Positions 46,657 to 58,099 of a stretch of 64,000 nt of DNA are shown piece after piece. Position numbers and translations under genes: made by a program. The DNA is from Pseudomonas parafulva NBRC 16636 = DSM 17004 (GTDB lineage Bacteria; Pseudomonadota; Gammaproteobacteria; Pseudomonadales; Pseudomonadaceae): contig NZ_BBIU01000003.1 in NCBI RefSeq assembly GCF_000730645.1, positions 1 to 64,000 on the forward strand. The letters run 5' to 3'. Positions within the stretch are counted from its first letter, which is position 1; the number at the start of each line of letters is the position of its first letter. Under the pieces are notes generated by a model. That model did not search any database and was not told the origin of the DNA. It worked only from the letters and a program-made list of their open reading frames with translations.

Positions 46657-47431
46657 TTTTCTTCTCTACGCCCTGCTTGCCGGCTTGTCCCTGGCACTGG
46701 TGGCCGGGCCGCTGGGCTCGTTCGTGGTCTGGCGGCGCATGGCCTATTTCGGGGACACCCTGTCACACGCAGCGCTGCTCGGCGTGGCCATGGGCTTTGC
46801 CCTGGATGTAAGCCCGGCGCTGGCAGTGACCGTGGGCTGCCTGCTGTTGGCCATTGTGCTGGTCACCTTGCAGCAGCGTCAGCCACTGGCCTCCGACACC
46901 TTGCTGGGCATTCTCGCACCCAGCACGCTGTCGTTGGGGCTGGTGGTGCTGAGCTTCATGCATGACGTGCGCATCGACCTGATGGGTTATCTGTTCGGCG
47001 ACCTGCTGGCCATCAGCCCCACCGACCTGGCCTGGATCCTGGGCGGCAGCGCCCTGGTGCTGGTGCTGCTCGCGGTGCTGTGGCGGCCATTGCTGGCCGT
47101 GACTGTGCATGAAGAGCTGGCCATGGTCGAAGGCCTGCCCGTCGCCGGCCTGCGCATGGCGCTGATGCTGCTGATTGCCGTGGTCATCGCCGTGGCCATG
47201 AAGATCGTCGGGGTGCTGCTGATCACCTCATTGCTCATCATTCCGGCAGCTGCGGCGCAGCGTCACGCCCGCTCCCCCGAGCAGATGGCGCTAGGGGCCA
47301 GCCTGCTGGGCGTCACCGCGGTTTGCGGCGGCCTGGCGCTGTCCTGGTTCAAGGATACCCCTGCCGGCCCCTCCATCGTGGTGTGCGCTGCAATGCTATT
47401 CTTGCTGAGCCTGGCACTGCCAAAACGGTGA
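46649..47431 (+). CDS. znuB: zinc ABC transporter permease ZnuB
   Basis: A 260-residue ABC-3 family permease with about eight membrane segments. It begins [43 protein letters not shown], the family signature. It forms the membrane pore for zinc import with ZnuC and ZnuA. An ATG at 46631 in frame would add six residues; I prefer 46649. Confidence 0.94.
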   Translation: MADFLLYALLAGLSLALVAGPLGSFVVWRRMAYFGDTLSHAALLGVAMGFALDVSPALAVTVGCLLLAIVLVTLQQRQPLASDTLLGILAPSTLSLGLVVLSFMHDVRIDLMGYLFGDLLAISPTDLAWILGGSALVLVLLAVLWRPLLAVTVHEELAMVEGLPVAGLRMALMLLIAVVIAVAMKIVGVLLITSLLIIPAAAAQRHARSPEQMALGASLLGVTAVCGGLALSWFKDTPAGPSIVVCAAMLFLLSLALPKR

Positions 47432-47557
47432 AAAACCGGCGTGCCGGGGCTGCCTCTGCAACCTTGGGCGAAGTGAAGGGTCTGTAAGACCTGTTTTCGA
47501 GCGTGCGCACCTGGGTGTAGACTTGCTCGCTTTTTGCGCAAATAGAGAGTCGCAGGA

Positions 47558-48265
47558 ATGAAGCCGTTTGCCTCCCGTTGTCTGCTTGTTGCCGCGTTTT
47601 CCCTGTTTCTGGCCGCCTGTTCCCATGCCCCAGTAGAACAGGCCACCGCACCTGCCCAAGCCGATGCCTGGCAGCAGTTGCAACAAAATATTGCCAGCAA
47701 TGAGCTGGCCACCGCCGAAGACCAGTTGGCCGCGCTGCAAGCGCAGGCGCCAGGTGACGCGCGTATCGAGCAATTCCAGCGCCAGCTGGCCGAAGCCTAT
47801 CTGCAACGCAGCCAGATCGTGCTGCAGAAAGGTGACGTGAATGCCGCTGCCACGGCACTGGCCAGGGCCCGCGCATTGATGCCCCAGGCACCTGCCGTGA
47901 TCGGTGGGGACCCGTTGACGCAAGCGCGTAAAGCCGAGTTGGCCAAGGCCGAGGCTGCGCTGCAGGCGGCCGAAGCCAAGCCCAAGGCACGGCTGATCGA
48001 CCCGACAGCGCCCAGCACGGTCGTTGCGTTGAAAACCACGGATATTGGCGCTATGCGTCACCAGCTGGACGATATCGCCCAGGACGTCGTCAACTACCGA
48101 TGCGAAGTGGTGTTCCAGGTGCCCCGCAGCGCTGATGCACCGTGGCTCAAGCACCTGCTTGAAAAGCGTGTGCACAAGTTGGACAGCGGGTACAACCTGA
48201 AGCTCAAGCATGAGATCCAGCGTGCATTGCCGGCGCAGGTGGTTCTGGTTCCACACCAGCAATAA
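47558..48265 (+). CDS. lipoprotein with helical (TPR-like) repeats, unknown
   Basis: A 235-residue predicted lipoprotein with lipobox FLAAC (Cys21). The middle region (about 40-140) is made of alanine-rich amphipathic helices with TPR-like spacing (LATAEDQLAALQAQAPGDARIEQFQRQLAEAYLQ). The C-terminal ~80 residues are a separate conserved part ending in LPAQVVLVPHQQ. I do not recognise a named family. It follows znuB by 126 bp; the equivalent gene also follows the zinc locus in P. aeruginosa. Confidence 0.75.
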   Translation: MKPFASRCLLVAAFSLFLAACSHAPVEQATAPAQADAWQQLQQNIASNELATAEDQLAALQAQAPGDARIEQFQRQLAEAYLQRSQIVLQKGDVNAAATALARARALMPQAPAVIGGDPLTQARKAELAKAEAALQAAEAKPKARLIDPTAPSTVVALKTTDIGAMRHQLDDIAQDVVNYRCEVVFQVPRSADAPWLKHLLEKRVHKLDSGYNLKLKHEIQRALPAQVVLVPHQQ

Positions 48266-48285
48266 CGCTGTAGGCCCCGCCAGCA

Positions 48286-48309
48286 GGCCGGCGAGAAAGG
48301 TCGCCGGCC
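48286..48309. repeat. REP-like/terminator hairpin between lipoprotein gene and katE
   Basis: GGCCGGCGA and TCGCCGGCC form a perfect 9-bp stem with a 6-nt loop in the 57-bp convergent gap. Flanking GTAGGCCCCGCCAGC is typical of Pseudomonas REP units. It could act as a bidirectional transcription block. Confidence 0.55.
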
Positions 48310-48322
48310 ACGGGCTGGGCGG

Positions 48323-50458
<2,136 letters not shown>

Positions 50459-50682
50459 GTTCGGCTCTCCTCATCAGTCTTCAGGCGTGCCCGTTCGGGC
50501 TATGTTCTGGTAGTGACTGGAGGGGTTCGGTGAGCGTTCAATCAGGTTTACCAGTTGTCGACATATGCCCGTTAGCTTGGTCCAAAGCGAAATAAATGCT
50601 AAGAACAGCGGGTGGAAAAGGCTAAAATGCGCCACCCAGCCAACCGCTGACCCAAATTCATGCGCCCCACAAGGTTCGCTAC

Positions 50683-51690
50683 GTGATCGAGTTCCAACAG
50701 GTACACAAGACCTACCGCGTCGCCGGTAGGGAAATCCCCGCCCTTAACCCGACTACCCTCACCATCGAGAATGGCCAGGTGTTCGGCCTGATTGGCCATT
50801 CCGGTGCCGGCAAAAGCACCATGCTGCGCCTGATCAACCGCCTGGAAGAGCCTTCCGGCGGCACGATCATCGTCGATGGCGAAGACGTAACCGCGTTCAA
50901 CGCCACCCAGTTGCGCGGCTTCCGCCAGCAGGTCGGGATGATTTTCCAGCACTTCAACCTGCTGGCATCCAAAACCGTCGCCGACAACGTCGCCCTGCCA
51001 CTCACCCTGGCCGGCGAACTGTCTCGCAGCGAGATCGACAAACGCGTCACCGAACTGCTCGCCCGCGTCGGCCTCTCGGACCACGCTCGCAAGTACCCGG
51101 CGCAGCTCTCGGGAGGCCAGAAGCAACGCGTGGGTATCGCCCGGGCGTTGTCGACCAACCCCAAGATCCTGCTGTGCGACGAGGCGACCAGCGCCCTCGA
51201 CCCGCAGACAACCGCCTCGGTGCTGCAATTGCTCGCCGAGATCAACCGCGAACTGAAGCTCACCATCGTGCTCATCACCCACGAGATGGATGTGATTCGC
51301 CGGGTCTGCGACCGTGTTGCGGTAATGGACGCCGGCCATATCGTCGAGCAGGGCTCGGTGGCCGATGTCTTCCTGCACCCGCAGCACGCCACCACCAAGC
51401 GCTTCGTCCAGGAAGACGAGCAGGTGGACGAAGGCGAGCAGCGTGACGACTTCACCCATGTGCCGGGCCGCATCGTGCGCCTGACCTTCCAGGGTGATGC
51501 CACTTATGCCCCGTTGCTGGGCACCGTGGCACGTGAAACCGGCGTGGATTACAGCATCCTCGCCGGGCGTATCGACCGCATCAAAGACGTCCCCTATGGC
51601 CAGCTCACCCTCGCCTTGATTGGCGGTGACATGGAAGCGGCCTTCGCCCGCTTCAAGGCAGCTGACGTTCATATGGAGGTACTGCGTTGA
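50683..51690 (+). CDS. metN: methionine ABC transporter ATPase MetN
   Basis: A 335-residue ATPase with Walker [13 protein letters not shown], signature [15 protein letters not shown] and Walker [13 protein letters not shown]. The C-terminal ~90 residues are an ACT-like NIL domain that senses methionine (trans-inhibition). The start is GTG at 50683. The stop shares one base with the metI ATG (TGATG). It imports D/L-methionine with MetI and MetQ. Confidence 0.94.
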   Translation: MIEFQQVHKTYRVAGREIPALNPTTLTIENGQVFGLIGHSGAGKSTMLRLINRLEEPSGGTIIVDGEDVTAFNATQLRGFRQQVGMIFQHFNLLASKTVADNVALPLTLAGELSRSEIDKRVTELLARVGLSDHARKYPAQLSGGQKQRVGIARALSTNPKILLCDEATSALDPQTTASVLQLLAEINRELKLTIVLITHEMDVIRRVCDRVAVMDAGHIVEQGSVADVFLHPQHATTKRFVQEDEQVDEGEQRDDFTHVPGRIVRLTFQGDATYAPLLGTVARETGVDYSILAGRIDRIKDVPYGQLTLALIGGDMEAAFARFKAADVHMEVLR

Positions 51691-52361
51691 TGGACGCCCT
51701 TAATTTCTTCGCCAACGTCGACTGGGCCGAAATCTGGCTGGCCACCGTCGACACCATGATCATGCTGTTCGGTTCGCTGTTGTTCACCGTGCTGCTGGGC
51801 CTGCCCCTGGGCGTACTGCTGTTTCTGTGCGGCCCCAAGCAGATGTTCGAACAGAAGGGCGTTTACGCGCTGCTGTCGTTGGTGGTCAACATCCTGCGCT
51901 CGCTGCCGTTCATCATTCTGCTGATCGTGATGATCCCGATCACCGTACTGATCACCGGCACCTCGCTGGGCGTCGCTGGCGCCATTCCGCCGCTGGTGGT
52001 GGGTGCCACGCCGTTCTTTGCCCGCCTGGTGGAAACCGCCCTGCGTGAAGTGGACCGCGGCATCATTGAAGCCACCCAGTCGATGGGCGCCACCACGCGC
52101 CAGATCATCACCAGCGCCTTGCTGCCAGAAGCCCGCCCGGGCATCTTCGCCGCCATTACCGTCACCGCCATCACCCTGGTGTCGTACACCGCCATGGCCG
52201 GTGTTGTCGGTGCAGGCGGCCTTGGTGACCTGGCCATCCGCTTTGGTTACCAGCGCTTCCAGACTGACGTCATGGTCGTCACGGTGGTGCTGTTGCTGGT
52301 GCTGGTGCAAGTGCTGCAAAGCGTCGGCGACAAGCTTGTCGTGCATTTTTCCCGTAAGTAA
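51690..52361 (+). CDS. metI: methionine ABC transporter permease MetI
   Basis: A 223-residue permease with five membrane segments and the EAA-type loop EATQSMGATTRQIITSALLPEARPG. The ATG at 51690 has GGAGG upstream; the frame also contains a TTG codon just before it. Length is normal. It lies between MetN and MetQ. Confidence 0.94.
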   Translation: MDALNFFANVDWAEIWLATVDTMIMLFGSLLFTVLLGLPLGVLLFLCGPKQMFEQKGVYALLSLVVNILRSLPFIILLIVMIPITVLITGTSLGVAGAIPPLVVGATPFFARLVETALREVDRGIIEATQSMGATTRQIITSALLPEARPGIFAAITVTAITLVSYTAMAGVVGAGGLGDLAIRFGYQRFQTDVMVVTVVLLLVLVQVLQSVGDKLVVHFSRK

Positions 52362-52416
52362 CCCCAATGGGGCAGACCCGTTCGGGGGCCGTCGCGGCCC
52401 TCACAAGGAGTGATCA

Positions 52417-53187
52417 ATGAAGAAGCTGCTTGCTGTTGCTGCCGCCGTGGCGGCCTTTTCGGCCCAGGCCGATACCCTGACCGTCGCTGCCTCGCCGGTG
52501 CCCCACGCGGAAATTCTCAACTTCGTCAAACCACAGCTGGCGAAGGAAGGTGTAGAGCTCAAGGTGAAAGAATTCACCGACTACATCCAGCCCAACGTGC
52601 AGGTTGCGGAGAAGCGCCTGGACGCCAACTTCTTCCAGCACCAGCCGTACCTGGATGAGTTCAACAAGGCCAAGGGCACTGACCTGGTGAGCGTGACCGG
52701 CGTGCACATCGAGCCGCTGGGTGTTTACGCGAGCAAGCTGAAGAAGCTGGACGAGCTGCCTTCCGGCGCCACCGTGGTCATCCCCAACGATGCCACCAAC
52801 GGCGGCCGCGCGTTGTTGCTGCTGGACAAGGCCGGGGTGATCAAGCTCAAGGACAACAAGAACATCCTCTCGACCGTGAAGGACATTGCCGAGAACCCGA
52901 AGAACATCAAGTTCCGCGAGCTCGAAGCGGCGACCATTCCGCGTGTCCTGACCCAGGTGGATGCCGCCTTGATCAACACCAACTATGCGCTGGAAGCCAA
53001 GCTGAACCCGGAGAAAGACGCCCTGGCCATCGAAGGTGCGGATTCGCCGTACGTGAACATTCTGGTTGCCCGGCCGGACAACAAGGATTCGGACGACATG
53101 AAAAAACTCGCGGCTGCACTGCATTCGCCTGAGGTGAAGCAGTTCATCACCGAGAAGTACAAGGGCGCCGTGGTTCCAGCGTTTTGA
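52417..53187 (+). CDS. metQ: methionine-binding protein MetQ
   Basis: A 256-residue NlpA-family binding protein with a cleavable signal peptide (MKKLLAVAAAVAAFSAQA) and the core VAASPVPHAEILNFVKPQLAKEG. No lipobox cysteine follows the signal, so it appears to be a free periplasmic protein, unlike the lipoprotein MetQ of E. coli. An AAGGAG site precedes the ATG. The 55-bp metI-metQ gap holds GGGCCG/CGGCCC, which may reduce read-through. Confidence 0.93.
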   Translation: MKKLLAVAAAVAAFSAQADTLTVAASPVPHAEILNFVKPQLAKEGVELKVKEFTDYIQPNVQVAEKRLDANFFQHQPYLDEFNKAKGTDLVSVTGVHIEPLGVYASKLKKLDELPSGATVVIPNDATNGGRALLLLDKAGVIKLKDNKNILSTVKDIAENPKNIKFRELEAATIPRVLTQVDAALINTNYALEAKLNPEKDALAIEGADSPYVNILVARPDNKDSDDMKKLAAALHSPEVKQFITEKYKGAVVPAF

Positions 53188-53199
53188 TGTGATGGTCAT

Positions 53200-53218
53200 G
53201 GGGCCGCGTTGCGGCCCC
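53200..53218 (+). terminator. hairpin after metQ
   Basis: GGGGCCGC and GCGGCCCC form an 8-bp stem with a GTT loop, 13 bp after the metQ stop, with no T run. It is probably a transcript-end or stabilising structure. Confidence 0.5.
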
Positions 53219-53266
53219 TGAAACCGTTGGCGCAGGCTCACCCGCGAACGGGCAGAGCCGATAGCT

Positions 53267-53899
53267 TCAGTCCTGCTTCACCAATGCCGGCAACCGGGCT
53301 ACCAGCTTCTGGTTGTTGAACGGCGCACGTATGAACCCCCGCTGGCGCCCGTCCGGGCCGACCACCGCCAGGTTGCCACTGTGATCAACCGTATACCCCG
53401 GCTTGCTGGTATCTGCCGGGATGAACGGGATGCTCAAGGCATTGGCCAGCTTCTGCGTATCCTCGATCGACCCCGCCAGCCCGACGAAGTCCTTGTCGAA
53501 GTAAGCCAGGTACTGCTTGAGCTGGTTGGGCGTGTCGCGGTTGGGGTCCACACTCACCAGTACCACTTGCAGGCGGCTTAAGGCCTCCTGGGGCAGCTCG
53601 CTTTTTACCTGGCGCAACTGTGCGAGGGTGGTCGGGCAGATATCCGGGCAATAGGTATAGCCAAAGAACAGCAGCGACCATTTGCCCTTCAGTTCGTCCA
53701 GGTGTACCGGCTGGCCGTCCTGGTTGGTCATGGTCACATCAGGCACCGCGCGGCTCTGCGGCAGCAGGATGATGCCTGCATCGATCAGCTCGGTGGGGTT
53801 TACCTGGCCCCGGCCGTTAAGCACCTTGTTGACGGTAAGGCCCAGGATCAGCGCGACCAGGGCAACGAGGATGAAGACGGTTTTCTGGGTTCGGGTCAT
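53267..53899 (-). CDS. SCO1/SenC copper chaperone
   Basis: A 210-residue membrane-anchored thioredoxin-fold protein. It has an N-terminal helix (about 7-27) and copper-binding Cys-x3-Cys in YTYCPDICPTTLAQL, plus a His in YTVDHSGNLAVVGPDG. SCO proteins load copper into the CuA centre of cytochrome oxidase subunit II. Its ATG overlaps by ATGA the stop of an upstream remnant frame (53896-53991) that looks like the end of a heme O synthase gene. Confidence 0.93.
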   Translation of the reverse strand: MTRTQKTVFILVALVALILGLTVNKVLNGRGQVNPTELIDAGIILLPQSRAVPDVTMTNQDGQPVHLDELKGKWSLLFFGYTYCPDICPTTLAQLRQVKSELPQEALSRLQVVLVSVDPNRDTPNQLKQYLAYFDKDFVGLAGSIEDTQKLANALSIPFIPADTSKPGYTVDHSGNLAVVGPDGRQRGFIRAPFNNQKLVARLPALVKQD

Positions 53900-53991
53900 A
53901 AGCTCGGCAACAGTTCGTGGTCAACGGGCGCCGCGATCAATGGCGCGCACAGGAAGCCGATAGAGTACGCGAAGGTGCTGGCCACTGCATG
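53896..53991 (-). pseudogene. C-terminal remnant of heme O synthase (ctaB/cyoE)
   Basis: In Pseudomonas cox clusters ctaB normally lies between ctaA and sco. Here only 21 bp separate them, but a minus-strand frame different from that of ctaA reads VASTFAYSIGFLCAP then LIAAPVDHELLPSL and stops in ATGA at the sco start. The pattern TFxYSI ... VDHxL resembles the C-terminal helix of CtaB/CyoE. The rest of the gene (about 270 codons) is absent. Interpretation as a deletion remnant is inference; the absence of a full ctaB is seen directly. Confidence 0.6.
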
Positions 53992-55045
53992 CGGCCGGCT
54001 GCCACGGGCCGGTATCGGCATGGGCCAGCGGGGTGAGGCGCCAGGCTGCGGTGATGCGCGGCTTGTCGACCACGCGGATGCGGAAGTTGACTAGCACCAT
54101 GGCCAGCAACAGCACTGCACCACCCGCGTTATGCAGCACGGCAACGGCCAACGGCACGTGCAGCAGCACATTGGCGACGCCCAGGCACAGCTGCAGCCCC
54201 AGCGCCGCCAGCACCATCAGGGCCAGGCCGCGCAAGTGCAACCGATGCAGCTTCCAGCCAAGCAGCAACAGCACCAATGTGACAATCAGCGCACCCAGGC
54301 GATGGCTGACATGGATGGCCGTGCGCGCATCGCTGTCCAACTGCCCGCCCAGGTAGTTGGGCCCCACGTGCTGGGTGAGGTGGAAACCATTGCCGAAATC
54401 AGCAGCCGGCCACCATTGGCCATGGCAGGTGGGCAGGTCAAGGCAGGCAACGGCAGCGTAGTTGGCACTCACCCAGCCACCCAAGGCAATCTGGCCGATC
54501 ACCACCAGCAATGCCAGGGCTGCCGTGCGGCGCAAGCTCAACGGCAGCTTGGGCATTGGCGGCAGGCGCCCGCACAGGCGCAGCGCCAGCAAAAAGAGCA
54601 GGCTCACGGTGGTGAAGCCGCCCAACAGGTGCGCAGTGACCACCTGCGGCCACAACTGCAGCGTTACTGTCCACATGCCGAAGGCCGCCTGGCCCAGCAC
54701 CACCGCAAGCAGCAGCAAGGGCAGCCGCCGGGGCTGGCCATCGCCAGGGTGACCACACAATGAGCGCAAGGCCAGCCAGGCAATGACCAACGCCAGCGCG
54801 CCGGCGAAATAGCGGTGGGTCATCTCTGCCCAGCCCTTGGCTTGCTGCACCGGGTGGTCCGGGAAATGCCGCTCGGCGTGGGCCAGTTGGGCGTCGGTCT
54901 TGGGCACGGTGAGCATGCCGTAGCACCCCGGCCAGTCCGGGCAGCCCAACCCGGCATGGGTCAGGCGGGTGTAGGCGCCCAGCAACACGACCATCAAGGC
55001 CAGCAGGGTGGCGAACACAGCAAGGCGAAATCCAGGTCGGGCCAT
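53921..55045 (-). CDS. ctaA: heme A synthase (COX15/CtaA)
   Basis: A 374-residue membrane protein with eight helices. Conserved blocks are AYTRLTHAGLGCPDWPGCYG, AEMTHRYFAGAL, TAHLLGGF, HVSHRLGALIV and a final VLHNAGGAVLLL; the histidines bind heme. It converts heme O to heme A for the caa3 oxidase. The last ~25 residues (after PLAHADTGPW) read into the ctaB-remnant region in another frame, so the C-terminus may be altered by a deletion junction. Confidence 0.9.
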   Translation of the reverse strand: MARPGFRLAVFATLLALMVVLLGAYTRLTHAGLGCPDWPGCYGMLTVPKTDAQLAHAERHFPDHPVQQAKGWAEMTHRYFAGALALVIAWLALRSLCGHPGDGQPRRLPLLLLAVVLGQAAFGMWTVTLQLWPQVVTAHLLGGFTTVSLLFLLALRLCGRLPPMPKLPLSLRRTAALALLVVIGQIALGGWVSANYAAVACLDLPTCHGQWWPAADFGNGFHLTQHVGPNYLGGQLDSDARTAIHVSHRLGALIVTLVLLLLGWKLHRLHLRGLALMVLAALGLQLCLGVANVLLHVPLAVAVLHNAGGAVLLLAMVLVNFRIRVVDKPRITAAWRLTPLAHADTGPWQPAACSGQHLRVLYRLPVRAIDRGAR

Positions 55046-55054
55046 GGTGTTCTC

Positions 55055-55636
55055 CTAGCCGATGTTGGACAGCTTGAGCAGGTGGCGCAGGTCGTCGAGG
55101 ACATGCTTGCCGTTCACCCCGGCGTCATAGCGCAGCACCAGGTTGCCATGAGGGTCGACGATCCACAGCTGCGGCCCGGGCTGGTTCACACGCTGCCGGT
55201 AACGCACAGCATCCAGCGCATAACGTTGCAGCCGCGGGTATTCGCGACCAAGCAGCGCCTGGTAGGGGGCGCTCAGGGGATGGGATGCGGCCAGGGCATG
55301 GCTAGCACGGCTGGCATCGCGGCCCAGGCCAACCTGTATCTGCCGGGCCAGGTACACCAGCCGCTGGCAATCGTCGGCGCACTCCGCAGGCGCCGTGACC
55401 AGCAGCTGCCAGCGCTCATCCTGGCCCGCCACGCCCAGGTCGGCGCGGCCCTCGCCATTGCCAACCAGCACGCCATGGAAGCTGCGGCCATCCGGCACCC
55501 AGAACCCCAGCTTGTACATGCAGGTGGCCAGCACCATGGGCCCGATCACCAGCAACAGGATCAACAGCAGTTGCAAGCGCCCGCGGGCCTTGCGCTTGCC
55601 GCGTTCAGGCGCGGTCAGTGGCGTGGCGGTGGCCAT
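55055..55636 (-). CDS. cox-cluster membrane-anchored protein, SCO/thioredoxin-like
   Basis: A 193-residue protein with one N-terminal membrane helix (about 22-42, LLLILLLVIGPMVLATCMYKLGF) and a periplasmic domain ending in LWIVDPHGNLVLRYDAGVNGKHVLDDLRHLLKLS, resembling the end of a thioredoxin/SCO fold without an obvious CxxxC site. It is conserved in Pseudomonas cox clusters between SURF1 and ctaA; function unknown, probably oxidase assembly. The ATG at 55636 overlaps the SURF1 end by 32 bp; the longer frame from 55819 is not used. Confidence 0.75.
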   Translation of the reverse strand: MATATPLTAPERGKRKARGRLQLLLILLLVIGPMVLATCMYKLGFWVPDGRSFHGVLVGNGEGRADLGVAGQDERWQLLVTAPAECADDCQRLVYLARQIQVGLGRDASRASHALAASHPLSAPYQALLGREYPRLQRYALDAVRYRQRVNQPGPQLWIVDPHGNLVLRYDAGVNGKHVLDDLRHLLKLSNIG

Positions 55637-56378
55637 GGCGTTTCTCCTTGTGCTGATGCCAGCCGAAATAGAGGTAGAGCACCACCAGGGCAATGGCCAG
55701 GGCGAACCACTGCACGGCATAGCCCACGTGCTTTTCCGGGCCCATGGCCACTGCCGGCCAGCCCAGGCGATAGGCAGCGGGGCCAGGGTCGAGCCGTAGC
55801 TCGTGGGCAAAGCCCTCACGCCCCAGCTGTTGCCACAGGCCGCTGGGGTCGACGGCCGTCAGCAGGTGGGGCCATTGCCCGCCGACAGGGTCGGCGTGCA
55901 ACTGGAATGGGCTGCCGGGGGCGACATAGACCGAGGCCTGCAGTGCCAGCGCCTTGGCTGGGGTTTCGAAGCGCACCGGCACACGCCGGTCGGGCCATGC
56001 AAGCCAGCCGCGGTTGATCAGCACCCACGCACCGCTGGGTTGGTCGTGAAAGGGTTGCAGCAGCTCCACACCGACTTGGCCATCACGCATGCGGTTGTCC
56101 AGCAACAGGCTGTGCTCGGGGTCAAAGCGCCCGTACAACTGCACGCGGCGGAACGCATCGTCACCCGCCGGCGCCAGTTGCGCGACAGCCAGCGGCGTCT
56201 CGGTGCGCCGTTCAGCGTAGGTTGCCAGCAGCACCCGCTTCTGCTCGGCGCGCCCCAGCTGCCAGCAGCCAAGCGCGATAAGGCAAGGCAGTAGCGCCAG
56301 CACCGCCAGCGTCGGTAGCCAGCCAGGGCGAAAGCGCCTCAGCGTGGCCGTACCCGGTGGCTCGCTATACTTGTCCAC
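55605..56378 (-). CDS. SURF1-family oxidase assembly protein
   Basis: A 257-residue SURF1/Shy1-type protein with helices at about 20-40 and 212-232. Signatures are FxxGCWQLGRAEQK, LDNRMRDGQVGVELLQPF, VLINRGWLAW and HVGYAVQWFALAIALVVLYLYF. SURF1 helps insert heme a into oxidase subunit I. It overlaps the next gene and faces away from the small DUF2909 gene. Confidence 0.92.
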   Translation of the reverse strand: MDKYSEPPGTATLRRFRPGWLPTLAVLALLPCLIALGCWQLGRAEQKRVLLATYAERRTETPLAVAQLAPAGDDAFRRVQLYGRFDPEHSLLLDNRMRDGQVGVELLQPFHDQPSGAWVLINRGWLAWPDRRVPVRFETPAKALALQASVYVAPGSPFQLHADPVGGQWPHLLTAVDPSGLWQQLGREGFAHELRLDPGPAAYRLGWPAVAMGPEKHVGYAVQWFALAIALVVLYLYFGWHQHKEKRHGHRHATDRA

Positions 56379-56405
56379 ATTCCTGCACCTCTTCGGAGTA
56401 GCGCC

Positions 56406-56609
56406 ATGCTCAAGGCTGCGATTGTGCTGATGCTGTTGGCCACGGTTGCCAGCCTGTTCAGTGGCCTGGTGTTTCTGGTCAAGGACGATGAAAACTCCTC
56501 ACGCCTGCTCAAGGCACTGACCGTGCGGGTCACCCTCGCAGCACTGACCATCGGCTTGGTGGCCTGGGGGTTCATCAGTGGTCAGCTGGTTTCACATGCC
56601 CCCTTTTAA
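56406..56609 (+). CDS. DUF2909 twin-transmembrane protein
   Basis: A 67-residue protein with two membrane helices (LKAAIVLMLLATVASLFSGLVFLV and VTLAALTIGLVAWGFISG) joined by KDDENSSRLLKAL, matching DUF2909. It is embedded on the opposite strand inside the cox cluster, between SURF1 and cox3. Function is unknown, and the conserved position suggests a role with the oxidase. Confidence 0.87.
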   Translation: MLKAAIVLMLLATVASLFSGLVFLVKDDENSSRLLKALTVRVTLAALTIGLVAWGFISGQLVSHAPF

Positions 56610-56619
56610 GTGCCGGCCT

Positions 56620-57507
56620 TCAAACCACATACACAAAGATGAACAGCGCTACCCACACCACGTCGACGAAGTGCCAATACCAACTGGCCGCCTCGAAACC
56701 AAAGTGTTTTTCCGGGCTGAAATGCCCACGCAGAATGCGCACGAACATCACCAGCAGAATGATCGTGCCCAGGGTCACGTGGGCGCCGTGAAAACCGGTG
56801 AGCATGAAAAACGTCGCGCCATAGATGCCGGAGCCCAAGGTCAGCCCCAGTTGCGTGTACGCCTCGTGGTACTCGTAGGCCTGCAAGGCAATGAAGCTGG
56901 TGCCTAGCACCAGGGTCAGTGCCAGCCACAGTTTCAGCGCAGTGCGGTGCCCCCGGCGCAGGGCATGGTGGGCCAGGGTGATGGTGATGCTGGAACTGAC
57001 CAGCAGCACCGTATTGATCAACGGCAGGTGCCACGGGTCAATGACGCGCTTGGGGGGCGGGAACAGCTTGGGGTCCGGCGTGTGCAGCAACGGCCAGGTG
57101 AATTCGAAGCTTGGCCACAGCATGTGCGCCACCCCCTTGGCGCCATCGCCGCCCAGCCAGGGCCCGGCCAATACCCGCACGTAGAACAGCGCACCGAAGA
57201 AGGCCAAAAAGAACATCACCTCCGAAAAGATGAACCAGCTCATGCCCCAGCGGAACGAGCGGTCCAGCTGCGGGCTGTAGAGGCCGGCCCGGCTCTCGCG
57301 CACCACAGCACCGAACCAGCCGAACAGCATGTAGGCCAGCAGCAATGCACCGATGAAGAAGATCAACGGCCCATGGGAGCCAGCGTGCCCGGCCTTGATG
57401 TCATTGAACCAGGTACCCAGCCCGAACACCGTCACCAACAGCCCGAGCGAGGCGATGATCGGCCACTTGCTCTGCGCCGGAACGTAATAGTGCTGGTGGT
57501 TTGCCAT
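56620..57507 (-). CDS. coxC: cytochrome c oxidase subunit III
   Basis: A 295-residue subunit III with seven membrane helices (SLGLLVTVFGLGTWFND, FIFSEVMFFLAFFGALFYVR, TGFHGAHVTLGTIILLVMFVR, ASWYWHFVDVVWVALFIFVY). The ATG at 57507 follows AAGGAGC; the frame opens at 57546. It stabilises the core oxidase and lies 16 bp downstream of ctaG. Confidence 0.95.
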   Translation of the reverse strand: MANHQHYYVPAQSKWPIIASLGLLVTVFGLGTWFNDIKAGHAGSHGPLIFFIGALLLAYMLFGWFGAVVRESRAGLYSPQLDRSFRWGMSWFIFSEVMFFLAFFGALFYVRVLAGPWLGGDGAKGVAHMLWPSFEFTWPLLHTPDPKLFPPPKRVIDPWHLPLINTVLLVSSSITITLAHHALRRGHRTALKLWLALTLVLGTSFIALQAYEYHEAYTQLGLTLGSGIYGATFFMLTGFHGAHVTLGTIILLVMFVRILRGHFSPEKHFGFEAASWYWHFVDVVWVALFIFVYVV

Positions 57508-57523
57508 GACGGTGCTCCTTCCC

Positions 57524-58090
57524 TCAGCGGGCGCGCCCTGGGTCACCCGCCGAGGCCTGGGCGACGGGCGGGTGACGGGCGGTGATGTCGAACAAGGTGT
57601 AGGCCAGGGTCAGGTGCTTCACGCCGGTAGGCAGGTCACGGTCGACGATGAAACGCACTGGCATCTCGATGCGCTCACCGGGCTGCAATACCTGCTGGGT
57701 AAAGCAGAAGCACTCGGTCTTGTGGAAATACGCTGCAGCCTCGGCCGGGGTGATGCTGGGAATGGCCTGGGCGCTCATCGGCCGGTCGGTGGGGTTGTGG
57801 GCAATGAAGATCATCTGGTTCACCGCACCCGGGTTCACCTGCAACTGGTCGTCGCTGGCGTAGAAGTCCCAGACCATGTCACTGGCATTGGTGGACATGA
57901 ACTGCACCCGCACCGACCGGGTTGTATCAGCCAGCTGGCTACCCTCGTACTGCCCGCCGGTCTTGCCATTGATACCAAAGGCCTTGCACATCACGTCGTA
58001 GAGCGGCACCAGGGCAAAGCCAAAGGCGAACATCACCACCGTCAGCATCAGCAGGCGCAGCACCAGGCGTTTGAGCGACAGGCCGTTCAT
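57524..58090 (-). CDS. ctaG: cytochrome c oxidase assembly protein CtaG (Cox11)
   Basis: A 188-residue copper chaperone with one N-terminal helix and a periplasmic Ig-like domain holding the copper motif CFCF in KTECFCFTQQVLQPGE. It delivers CuB to subunit I. It lies between coxA and cox3, the usual position. Confidence 0.94.
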   Translation of the reverse strand: MNGLSLKRLVLRLLMLTVVMFAFGFALVPLYDVMCKAFGINGKTGGQYEGSQLADTTRSVRVQFMSTNASDMVWDFYASDDQLQVNPGAVNQMIFIAHNPTDRPMSAQAIPSITPAEAAAYFHKTECFCFTQQVLQPGERIEMPVRFIVDRDLPTGVKHLTLAYTLFDITARHPPVAQASAGDPGRAR

Positions 58091-58099
58091 GGCGATGGG

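Noticed and set aside
55055..55819. 254-residue version of the cox-cluster protein starting at 55819
   Set aside because: The first 61 residues are antisense-like sequence within SURF1; the ATG at 55636 has a ribosome site (AAGGAGAAA) and starts the plausible protein.
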